The notes beneath the pieces are model-generated. The model was given only the letters and a program-made list of their open reading frames with translations. It made no database searches and had not been told where the DNA came from. This document shows, in pieces, positions 51,658-60,600 of a stretch of 64,000 nt of DNA. Position 1 is the first letter of the stretch. Every line of letters begins with the position of its first letter. Made by a program: the position numbers and the translations under genes. This DNA is from Pelagomonas calceolata (Eukaryota > Sar > Pelagophyceae > Pelagomonadales > Pelagomonadaceae): the NCBI GenBank assembly GCA_918797485.1, contig CAKKNE010000004.1, positions 2,356,001 to 2,420,000 of the forward strand. The letters run 5' to 3'.

Positions 51658-52064
51658 CGCTGCGACGGCGTGTGGTGTGGTGCTCTCTGTCACCAGGCTG
51701 TCCCTCTGCTGTCACCACGCGTCGTCGTGCCGTTTTTGTAACCTGGGGCCACTCTTGCGCCAGCGATTGAGCGGCCGGTGCCACAGTTGCAGCGCTGCGT
51801 TCGCTCGTTAGCCGTGGCGCCTTTGCCAAAGTCGCTCTCCAGCTCCAGCAAAGTGGCCAGCGCTATTGCAGGCGCTGGACGGACGCATCACTCGCGAATT
51901 GTGCAGTGCGTGAAGCCACGGCACCGCTGCGCAGCGCCGCGATCGAAAAACGAGGCCGCGGCCGCCTACGCGCCGCCCCTCCAGCATCTGGCCAGCACCT
52001 CCACTGACCACTCACGCCGACTCACGCCGACTCACGCCGACGCCGCCGACGCGCGCCGTCACGA
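51658..52064. other. Divergent intergenic region with a tandem repeat
   Basis: 407 bases. It ends in three tandem copies of CTCACGCCGA (about 52011-52040), just before the GT2 start codon. Nothing else recognised. Confidence 0.55.
52011..52040 (+). repeat. 10-bp tandem repeat x3
   Basis: Three copies of CTCACGCCGA, about 25 bases before the ATG at 52065. It lies in the 5' leader of the GT2 gene. Confidence 0.8.
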
Positions 52065-52808
52065 ATGGCGGACCTCCTCGCGAACGCCTTCGGCGCGATC
52101 AATCTGGATCTCGCGCCGCGCGTCTCGGTCGTCGTACCGACGCGCGGCACGAAACCGGAGCAGCTCGACCGCGCCCTGCGTTCGGTATTAGCGCAGACGC
52201 TGCCTCCCTACGAGATTATTGTTGTCGTCGACGGCGACGCTCAAAAGGCGGCAAGCATTAGACCACCGCCGGGTCCCTGTAAGATCGCCGTCCTCGCGTT
52301 GGGTCAGCCGTCGAACGGCCGGCCCGGCCTCGTGCGGAACCGGGGCTGCGGCGCGGCCCGAGGCGACTGGGTCGCGTTTTTGGACGACGACGACGTGTGG
52401 GCGCCGGACAAGCTCCGGTTGCAATTAGAGGCCATGCGTAATGACTCGACAAGGTTCTGCTGCACGGCGGCGGTCGGGACGGCCGTGCCGTGTAGAAGGC
52501 GCCTGGTCCTGGGCGACATCATGCAGCACAACTGCGTGGTGTGCTCGTCGGTCGTCGTGTGTATGACCGTGCTGCGAAACGCTCAATTCTTCGGCGACGA
52601 GCCGTACGGCCAGGACTGGCGCTGCTGGCAGCGGTGTCTGCAGCACACGGACGGGTCCTACCTGCCCGACGCGCTCGTGCGGCTGAACGACGACGCGTCG
52701 GACCTCGACCGGTCCACGGTGCGCGCGGAAGGGCGCCAGGCGCTCCGCGCGGCGATCGGCGAGACGGCGCCCGCGGCGCTCGCCGCGCAGTTCGCGGGGT
52801 TCATGTGA
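52065..52808 (+). CDS. Family 2-like glycosyltransferase (GT-A fold)
   Basis: 247 residues. RVSVVVPTRGTKPEQLDRAL opens the GT-A fold, YEIIVVVDGDAQK follows, and the metal-binding run is WVAFLDDDDVWAPDKLRL. A late GQDWRCWQRC supplies the acceptor-side acid region. No signal peptide or membrane helix. Transfers sugar from a nucleotide sugar; acceptor unknown. Confidence 0.8.
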   Translation: MADLLANAFGAINLDLAPRVSVVVPTRGTKPEQLDRALRSVLAQTLPPYEIIVVVDGDAQKAASIRPPPGPCKIAVLALGQPSNGRPGLVRNRGCGAARGDWVAFLDDDDVWAPDKLRLQLEAMRNDSTRFCCTAAVGTAVPCRRRLVLGDIMQHNCVVCSSVVVCMTVLRNAQFFGDEPYGQDWRCWQRCLQHTDGSYLPDALVRLNDDASDLDRSTVRAEGRQALRAAIGETAPAALAAQFAGFM

Positions 52809-53107
52809 TATCTAAGTGAGTTCTATATATCGACGTTAGTGCAGAGCTGGGGATGTGGGGGCGACGCTCAGTGTGATGCATGTTTTCGAGTGGCTCTGGA
52901 GGAGCTGGCTGCGCGAGGTCCGTGATGGTGCCTAGCCGTTGCCGGTGTCGCCGCTAAGGTCGGCGGCCTTGGCCTGGTCAGACTTCTTCGCGTCGAGGTT
53001 TGTCGTGCCATTGTGCACTGCAAGCCCCGCGCCCCGTCGACGCCGTATCCCGCCGACGGGCTATGTTACGCAATTCACAGTCGATGACTTATAGGGGATA
53101 GGGGAAG
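52809..53107. other. Convergent intergenic region
   Basis: 299 bases between the GT2 and Claspin-like stops. Nothing recognised. Confidence 0.5.
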
Positions 53108-56100
53108 TTAACTAGCGCCGCTCGCGATGCCCGCGAAACTCGTCGGGCCCTTCGCCGGCGCCTTGCCCGCGCCCGATCGTGAGGAGGGAAAGCCCTGCGA
53201 CGACGCGTCGAGGCCGAAGAGCGACGAGAGGCTGACGGCCGTCTTCGCCGCCTTGGCCGCGTGCGACTTGGCCGAGGGCGCGCCGGCGGAGTGCGACCGA
53301 TCTAACGCCGCGAAGAAGGAGCCGCATCGCCCGAGCAAAGTGTCCTCGGCCTGCTGCGACACGCCGGTCCCCAGGCGCGGCTTCTTCGCGGCCGGCAGCC
53401 AGGCCGCTTGCGAGTCTGAGGCGGATCTGATGAGTGATGGCGCGCGATCCAAGGAGGAAGGCAGCTCGCCCGACCGCTGCGACGACACCGATCTAGATGA
53501 TTGCGTCCGCGAGAGCATGGACAGGATGAGCTGCGAGTCCTCGTCGGCATCCAAGAGAGCGGCGCCGCCCTGCGACGCCTCGCCGTTCGCCTCCCTTTCT
53601 GCTTTTTCCCGCGCGGCCTTCTCGTCGAGCACGCGGCGCATCTTGGCTCTTCTAGCCCACTGTCTTGACTTAATCTTGATGGCAACCTCGTCCTCCTCGG
53701 AATCCGATCCAGCCTTAACAGCTTCGGCCTCGTCCTCGGACTCGGACTCGCTCTCGGAGATGAGTGGCTCCTGCTTCCTCCTCAATCTATCTCCCAAGTG
53801 GCGGTTCTTGAGCTCCTGGGAGATCAAAGCAGCTAGCCCGCGCTCCTCGTCGCCCTCGTCGTCGCCGTCCTCCTCCTCCTCATCATCCGAACCGGCTCTG
53901 AGTTTGCGGATCTCCTCGTCATCCGAATCCTCCAGTCCCAACCTTTTGGCCTCCTTCCTTGCGGACGCGTCCATACCAACAAGATCATCGATCCGGAACG
54001 CGCCGCCGCGCGCGTCCTGGCCCCCGAAACCGTCTCGCACCCGCCGCAACATCTGGGCCATCTCCTCGCGCTCCCGTTTGCGCTCCTCCTTGGCCCGCTG
54101 CTGCTCCGCGCCTTCTTCGTCACCTTCGCCATCACTCAATTCGTCGACGACGGCCTCGAGGTCATCTTCCGTGATCTTGACGTCCTCCTGCTCCTCCTGG
54201 TCCTGCTTCGGCTTGGAGACCCCGAACCCGAAGTCCCCGAGGCCCATCTGGGCCTGTCCCTCCTCGTCGCTTTCCTCGGCCTCCCCTTCGATGCCGTGCG
54301 CGGTTTTTTGTTTGGCCCTCTTCGCGTCGGCCTCGAGCATCGCCTTGTAGGCGGCGTTCCGGTCCTTCTTGGGTTGGTCTTGGTCCTCTTCAATATCCAT
54401 GTCCTCGATGCGCGGCGCCGCGTCGTCATCATTGTCGGCGCCTTCGGCCGGCGCGGCGACGGCGACAGGTTCGGCCGCCTTGTTGGGCGAGTCTTCGACG
54501 GGCGCCTGGTCTTCGGCCGCCTGGGCCGCCGTGACGCCGTCCGCCGCCTCGTCTTCCGCCGCTGGAGCCAGGTCCTCGGCGAGCGCCGTGGCCGACGCGG
54601 CCGGCGCCATCTCCGAGTCCTCGGCCGCCTGCTCCGCGGACACGCCGTCCGCCGCCTCCGCGGGCACATCTGCCGCCGGCGCGAGGTCCTCGGCGAGCGC
54701 CGTGGCCGACGGCGCCGGCTCCGGCGAGGGAGAAGACCACGCCTCGGGCGACTCCTCCGGCACCGTCGACAAGCGCCGCTCGGCATCTAAACAAGCCTGG
54801 ATCGCGTCCTGGGCCGCGGCCCGATCCATCGCTAAGGCGTCCTCGGCGTCCGGAACAAACAATTCCTCCTCGCGCGCGTCGATCTCCGCGAAGCGCCGGC
54901 CCGCGGCCCGCAGCTTCTGTTCTAATTCCCTTTCTTCCCTATCTCTACGCTCCGCTTCCCGCGCTTCGACCACTCGTTGGGCATCTAACGCCTCCAAACG
55001 TCTCACGTAGTCATCGGCCGAGATGTCTTCCACGGACGCCTGCTCGGCGTACTTGACCATGCCCGCTCTGGCCGCTTTCGCTCGTAATTTATCACGCAAA
55101 GCTCTACGACCGCCGGCTCGCTTCGTCCTAGCTCGTTTCAGAGCCTCGACCGTCGTGCTCTTGGAAGGAGACAGGGACTCGCGCCGCGCCTTCTTCGCCG
55201 GCGACGGCGCGCCCACGATCTCGAGCTCGACGTCGGAGTCGTCATCAGAAGACTCCTCCTTCATGAGCTTCGCGAGCGTCGCCCGCGCCGCGAGCTCCTC
55301 TTTACGAGCATCTTCCTCGAAGCGCTGCTTGATCGACGCCGCCAAGGCTTCTCGTTTCGCCTCGGCCTCCTGGTCCGCGGCCGCCTCCTCCGCGGCGATG
55401 GCCTCCTCGATGGCCGCGGCGCGTTTTGCCGCCTCGAGCTGGGCCTCGGTCTCGGCGACCTCCTCGGGGAGCTTTTCTTGCGGCTTGTCTTCCGTCTCGC
55501 AGAGCTGGGCGTACTCGGCGGCGTGGGCCTCCGGATCGAACGCCGGCGCGTCGGCCGCTTCCACCGACTTACGCTTCTTCGTCGACTTGCGCTTCTTGCA
55601 CTTGATCATAGGAGCTTCATCTTTATACCGCCGCTTGTCTTCCTCTGACAAAGCCTTCCAGAGCACTCCTAACCTTTTCGTCGCCTCGGCGTTGCGCTTG
55701 CCCCCCGACAGCTCGGCGAAGGCCTCGTCACCGTCGACCTCCGCGCGCACCTCGCTGCGCTTGAGTTTTGAGAAGTACAAATACGGGTTCATCGGGCGCT
55801 CCTCCGTGTCGTCCTCGGCTACGACGGGAGCCTCCTCCTCCTCCTCGTCCTCGACCAGGTCGTCAAAGCCCAGGCGCCGCGCCTCGGACGGCGGCGCCTC
55901 GTCGTCGTCGCTCTCCGAGGACTCCTGGGGCGCCGCCTGCTGGGCCAATGCTTCCACAATAGCGGCCTTGACGAGGGCCTTGCGCGCGCCCTTGACCTTG
56001 ATGCCGCCGAAGGCCGCCTTCAATTCATTGGTAATCGTCTTGACGGTCACGGTCTGCAAATCGGTTTCTCGCGAGACCCGCGCGGCGACCCAGCGCCGGA

Positions 56101-56440
56101 GCTCGTCGTCGGCCGGCTCCGTCGCCGCCGCGATCTTCGGCGACTGCACGGCGACGGGCGACGGCGCCTTGGGCGGCGGCGATTTGGGGGGCGGCGTCGG
56201 CGCCTTCGGGACCGGCGACCAGCCCTCGGCGCGCGGCGGCGAGGTCGCCGTCCTGGGCGGCGACACCGGCGACGGCGCCGACCAGGCGTCCAGGGACTCG
56301 GGCGCGCCCCAGGCGTCCTGGGATTGGTCGGGATTGAACTCGAGCGCGCTCTCCTCGGCGATGTCGCACGCTTGGGAGGCGGGAACCAGCTGCGTCGGCG
56401 CGCACTCGCCCTCGATGTCGTCCTGGGAGGTCCAGTCCAT
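53108..56440 (-). CDS. Claspin/Mrc1-like protein with DEK-C and HMG-box domains
   Basis: 1110 residues from MDWTSQDDIEGE; Glu/Asp/Ser-rich overall. About 140-195 look like DEK-C (WVAARVSRETDLQTVTVKTI). About 225-290 look like an HMG box (MNPYLYFSKLKRSEVRAEVD, RLGVLWKALSEEDKRRY). The Mrc1/Claspin-like region comes later: IEGEAEESDEEGQ, MGLGDFGFGV, then FRIDDLVGMDASARKEAKRL and many acidic clusters before basic KIKSRQWARRAKMRR. Two near-identical Ala-rich repeats (ATALAEDLAPAA) lie in the middle. If correct, it mediates replication-fork checkpoint signalling. The DEK-C and HMG calls are firmer than the Mrc1 call. Confidence 0.6.
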   Translation of the reverse strand: MDWTSQDDIEGECAPTQLVPASQACDIAEESALEFNPDQSQDAWGAPESLDAWSAPSPVSPPRTATSPPRAEGWSPVPKAPTPPPKSPPPKAPSPVAVQSPKIAAATEPADDELRRWVAARVSRETDLQTVTVKTITNELKAAFGGIKVKGARKALVKAAIVEALAQQAAPQESSESDDDEAPPSEARRLGFDDLVEDEEEEEAPVVAEDDTEERPMNPYLYFSKLKRSEVRAEVDGDEAFAELSGGKRNAEATKRLGVLWKALSEEDKRRYKDEAPMIKCKKRKSTKKRKSVEAADAPAFDPEAHAAEYAQLCETEDKPQEKLPEEVAETEAQLEAAKRAAAIEEAIAAEEAAADQEAEAKREALAASIKQRFEEDARKEELAARATLAKLMKEESSDDDSDVELEIVGAPSPAKKARRESLSPSKSTTVEALKRARTKRAGGRRALRDKLRAKAARAGMVKYAEQASVEDISADDYVRRLEALDAQRVVEAREAERRDREERELEQKLRAAGRRFAEIDAREEELFVPDAEDALAMDRAAAQDAIQACLDAERRLSTVPEESPEAWSSPSPEPAPSATALAEDLAPAADVPAEAADGVSAEQAAEDSEMAPAASATALAEDLAPAAEDEAADGVTAAQAAEDQAPVEDSPNKAAEPVAVAAPAEGADNDDDAAPRIEDMDIEEDQDQPKKDRNAAYKAMLEADAKRAKQKTAHGIEGEAEESDEEGQAQMGLGDFGFGVSKPKQDQEEQEDVKITEDDLEAVVDELSDGEGDEEGAEQQRAKEERKREREEMAQMLRRVRDGFGGQDARGGAFRIDDLVGMDASARKEAKRLGLEDSDDEEIRKLRAGSDDEEEEDGDDEGDEERGLAALISQELKNRHLGDRLRRKQEPLISESESESEDEAEAVKAGSDSEEDEVAIKIKSRQWARRAKMRRVLDEKAAREKAEREANGEASQGGAALLDADEDSQLILSMLSRTQSSRSVSSQRSGELPSSLDRAPSLIRSASDSQAAWLPAAKKPRLGTGVSQQAEDTLLGRCGSFFAALDRSHSAGAPSAKSHAAKAAKTAVSLSSLFGLDASSQGFPSSRSGAGKAPAKGPTSFAGIASGAS

Positions 56441-56968
56441 CGTTTGTACTGCGCTTGAGTTGCGTGCGCGGCGTTTATGGCGCGAGCGTCGCGCTTGGAG
56501 CGTGCGCGGCTCTGTGAAGCGGCGCAGTGATTTACGCGCCAACTGCGTATCGCGCGCCAAACCTCTTGCACCCGCAGTGACAACGGTTGTACAGGAAGCC
56601 GCGAGTGAGCGCGCTTGTTGCCTGCTTGCTCACAGAGCGTGTTTGCAGCGGCTCAGTTTGATTTCAGCCGCTTGCTCTCCTAGTGTGGCTCTCACGCTAG
56701 GTCTTCGAGCACGACTCGCTCGCAGCCTGATCCGCACTCGCCCACGACTCCTCCGACGGCTGCGGCGAGAGCTACCGGAAGGCCGGCTCGCGGACGAGGC
56801 GGTGGCGCTAGCCTCCGTCCCCAGCGCTAAATCGGCTTAGCCCGTGGGCGTACGGCTGCCTCGCGTCGGTCGGGCGAAGCCCAGGTCTCAACGAATCACC
56901 ACCGGGCTGCCTCTCGACGCGGAGCCCGAGCGACCACCCAGAGAGGACACAGCACCCCCAAGCCAAGG
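56441..56968. other. Divergent intergenic region
   Basis: 528 bases. A CTAG-bounded element lies at 56680-56700; GGCTGCCTC occurs twice (about 56849 and 56908) near the CFAP299 start. No gene. Confidence 0.6.
56680..56700 (-). promoter_or_regulatory. CTAG-bounded upstream element, Claspin-like gene
   Basis: On the minus strand: CTAGCGTGAGAG then CCACACTAG (21 bp), 239 bases upstream of the ATG at 56440 and facing it. Confidence 0.55.
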
Positions 56969-57655
56969 ATGGCGGCCGTCGGCGCCGACGCCTTGGAGCA
57001 GTTCGCCGACTACGAGGCCTACCTCGACAGCCAAGTCTCCGAGACGGACATGTACTACTTGGAGGACGAGGAGATGGCCCGGCAATTGGTCGAGCTCGGC
57101 TACCGTGGCTCCGGAGACACGTTAAAAAGGGACGAGTTCGAGGCGAGGCGTCGAGCGCTGAGAGAACGAGGCACGCAGCGCGCGAACGTGCCCAAGGCAT
57201 TGGCTTCCCATGGAAAGGATCTATCAGGGAACCCGTTCCTGGCGGCGCTGGCGTCGCGAGAAGCCCTCGTAAGGAACGGCAAGTTGACCTCGATCATTTT
57301 CGTGCGGACGACGAACGCGAAGGGTCAACAGGTCTCGGCCTACATCGACTACGCGCATAGGTTAAAAACGGAGGACTTCGGCCCCTACTTCGCCGGCGAG
57401 AAGAAGCTCATGCCCAAGCCGACAGATTTATCCTACTACAACTGGGAGACGCAGGCCTCGACGCACAACTCCACACCCAATTTCCAGGTCGTCGCGGACC
57501 AGGAGGGCCTCCTCTTCAAAAACAAGCGGGACCGGAAGGTGGTCAACGTCGACCCGGCGGCGCCTCCCGGAGATAATTCCTCAAGGAACGAGCTCGAGTG
57601 CGAGGACTACCTCCAGGTGACGATTTTCGACCACCTGACGCGGCGCAAGAACTAA
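56969..57655 (+). CDS. CFAP299: Cilia- and flagella-associated protein 299
   Basis: 228 residues, the usual length. FADYEAYLDSQVSETDMYYL, EMARQLVELGYRGSGDTLKR and FVRTTNAKGQQVSAYIDYAH are the conserved CFAP299 (C4orf22) segments. It has no enzymatic domain and is linked to flagellum assembly in animals and protists. Together with the MYCBPAP-like gene it suggests the organism makes a flagellum. Stops 25 bases from RDR. Confidence 0.85.
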   Translation: MAAVGADALEQFADYEAYLDSQVSETDMYYLEDEEMARQLVELGYRGSGDTLKRDEFEARRRALRERGTQRANVPKALASHGKDLSGNPFLAALASREALVRNGKLTSIIFVRTTNAKGQQVSAYIDYAHRLKTEDFGPYFAGEKKLMPKPTDLSYYNWETQASTHNSTPNFQVVADQEGLLFKNKRDRKVVNVDPAAPPGDNSSRNELECEDYLQVTIFDHLTRRKN

Positions 57656-57680
57656 AACGGGGGATCGCATAACATGGGAT

Positions 57681-60600
57681 TCACTTAGACAGGATGCGCC
57701 GCGCCGCGCCGGCCGGCACGCCCACCTCGACGAGGTCCTCGACGGAGACGTGAGCCAGCGCGTCGTCGTCGATCTCGTTCTCGATGAACAGCTCGAGCAG
57801 ACCCGAGAGACCCTCGTTCGCCAGTGCGACGGCGACCAGAGCGTATCCATCAGGCGCGACGTCGCCGGTCGGCGCGACGTCGGGCGTGACCCTTCCGAGC
57901 CCGTCGGCGACAATTTGCTGAAGATTGCGCAGATTCTGGTTCTCGTCGCGCAGGCGCGATATCTCATTCGCCTGGCTAGCGATGTTCTCCTTGTCTGCGA
58001 TCCTTTCGCGGAGCTGGCGCGCGCGCTCGACAGCCCGGCGTGCTTGTTCCTCGGCGTCGCGTAGCTCGGCCGCCAGTCCTCCCGCCGCGTCGCCCGGCGC
58101 CGCAGCCGTGCTCGACGCGGCCAGCGCCCGTGCCAACTCCGCGTCCTCGGCCTCGCGTCGCCGCGCCGCATCGGCGTCCTCGGCGGCGAGCGAGGCCGCA
58201 AGCACCGCGTCGATGTCCTCTTCCGGCTCGTCAGCGACCGCCGGCGCCGGCGCCGAGGCCTCGCGCGCGCTCAGCTCCAGCGCGGCGAGCAGTTGCTTGT
58301 CGCCGTCGTCGCCGCGGCTCTCAGCGCACGACGCGTCCAGGCCGCGCTCTAGATCGGCCGGCGCCACGGCTGCATCGGCCGCGAGCGACGCAGCAGGCCG
58401 CTTCGACTCGGCCAGCGCCCGTTCCATCTCCGCGTCTTCTGCCGCGCGGCGCCGCGCCGCGTCGGCCTCGCTTTCCGCCATTGACGCCGCCACGGCCGCA
58501 CCTAAATCCTCGGTCGTCTCGGCCGGCTCGGCCGGCGGCTCCTCTTTCGACTCCGCCACGCCTCCCACTCCTCTTTCGACTAACTCGTCACGCGCCCGCC
58601 GCTCTAGCTTTTCCTCGTCCTTCACCTCGTCGGACTCGTAGCCTACTCCGTGTAACCTCGCGAGCCGCTCGCGCTCGAAGCGTCTGAGTTCACGTTCCTG
58701 TCGCTTCAGCTCGTCGCGTTCGTAGGCTTCGTAGGCTTCCCGCGATGCCGCCAGCGCCATGAGCTCCGAGTTATCGTTGACCTCCCGGAAGGTCCGCGCC
58801 CGGTCGGCGCGTCGTTGCTCGTCTTTTAGACTATTCGCCACGACGTCCTGTTCGAACTTGTCCGCGAGGGCGGCGCGCGCGCGCGCCTCGGCGAGGCTAG
58901 CTTCCTGTGCGCGCCGTAGCGCTTCCATCTCGCTTAATGGTTCAGGTTCGCGCCGCGGCGGCCGTGGCGGTCTCGCCGGAGCCGCCGCGTCGTCGACCGC
59001 GCGCCGCTCGTCGATCTCGGGCGCCGGCGCGCGGTTGGCAGCGCCCGCCGCGCGGTCGACGCTGTTGACGGCCTCTTCGACGTCGAGCATTTCCTTCGCG
59101 ATCCCGTCGGGATGGTCGTGCGCGACGGCGCGCATGGGATCGTCGGCAGCCGTCGGCGACCACTTGATCTTGAAGAGGATCTTGTCCTTGACCGTCTGAT
59201 GAGATACGTGCCAGTACTCGGGGCAGTCGAAGAAGTCGTGGACTCGTCGCCGATGCTGAGCCTCGAAGACGAACTTCTTCTCCTCGCCGACTGAGGCCCT
59301 CTCCGCGAAGCGCACGGCCTCGCGAAAATTCTCCCGGAGTGACGCGTCGGCGTCGCCCGCGCCGTCGTCCGGGAGCAGCCGTAACAAGTCCGGGAAGTCC
59401 TTGCGCCGCTGTTTCTTAAACGTCAAGACGAGCTTCTTCGGCTCCGTCCCGCGCGACACGTGCCGCACCGGCGCGTAAAGTTCGTCGGCATCTAACACAC
59501 TATGCAGGCGCTTTCGCACCTCGCGAGTAAGCTGTAGCTCCCGGCGGGCATCAGCGAAGCGCGGGTCCTTGTAGAGGTCCGCGAACATCTTCGCGGCGCG
59601 CAACGCGTCGTTAAAGCTACTGACGCGCTGCTCCCGCACGAGCCGCGCCGCCGTCTCCGGCTCCTCGGCCCTCGACAGGTCTAGCACGCTGCCCACGAGC
59701 TTCGCCTCCGCCCTCCGCGCTAGAGGGTCATCGACGTCGAATTGTAACTGCTTGATGCGCTTCTCGACGGCATTGATGATTGTTTCGTAGCGGTAGAACA
59801 TCCCTCTCATGATATCATGGTTTCCGTTGACGAGCTTGCCCCGCGGCGCCGCTGCACCGCTTGGAATCCAGCGTGGCTGCTGCTGCGACGACGACCTTGA
59901 GCACCGCATCGCCGCGTCGAAGGCGTTCTGGAGCGCGTCGCCGCGCCCGGTCGTCCGCACATCCAACGCCAGCTCGTGACACCGCGCCCAGCGTTCTGCC
60001 GCGTCCGAAGCTACCCCATGTCGATCAACGGCCAGCAACCAATTGATGGCCGACCGAGGAACCAATTTCCCGCGATCCAAAAGGATGCGCAGACCTGTGT
60101 GGAAATCAACCAGTGAGCTATCGCCGTCGCGTCGATGGCGTGGGGCGTCTGAAGTTTTGATTTCACACAGGCGCAGACTGCTAATCATCGCCGTCGCCGA
60201 GGGGGAGAACGCCCTGGTGCTCGGCGAGAAGACCGTCGTCGCCTTCAACGCGGCATCGGCCGCGGCCCACGCGCGTAGTTCGTCATCGGAGCGCGGGTCG
60301 CGCGCAGCGTATGCCGCAGGCGCCGCCTCTTTCGCGAGCAAGACAATCTGATAAAACGCGCCGCGGGCCAGCGCGAAATAAAGCTCGTCTCCGTCGTTGT
60401 CGCCGCCGGCCATTTTATCGGGTTCGGGGCGCTCGCCCTGGTAGCTGAAGACTGCGACGTCACATAGGTGGCGCCACGCCGGCCGGCCCGCTACGGCCAT
60501 TAATTTACGTACGTCGCCCTTGTTGCAGCACGGCGACCGGAAGCAGAGCACGGGTCCGACGTAAGCTCCATTACCTAACAACACCTCGCCTTCCGCCAAC

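Noticed and set aside
52011-52040. Three tandem 10-mers as a CRISPR-like array
   Set aside because: Units are contiguous, with no spacers, and the genome is eukaryotic.
53127-56840. Two long plus-strand open frames opposite the Claspin-like gene (53127-54350 and 55023-56840)
   Set aside because: Same composition artefact: serine-rich complements of an acidic protein, no motifs.
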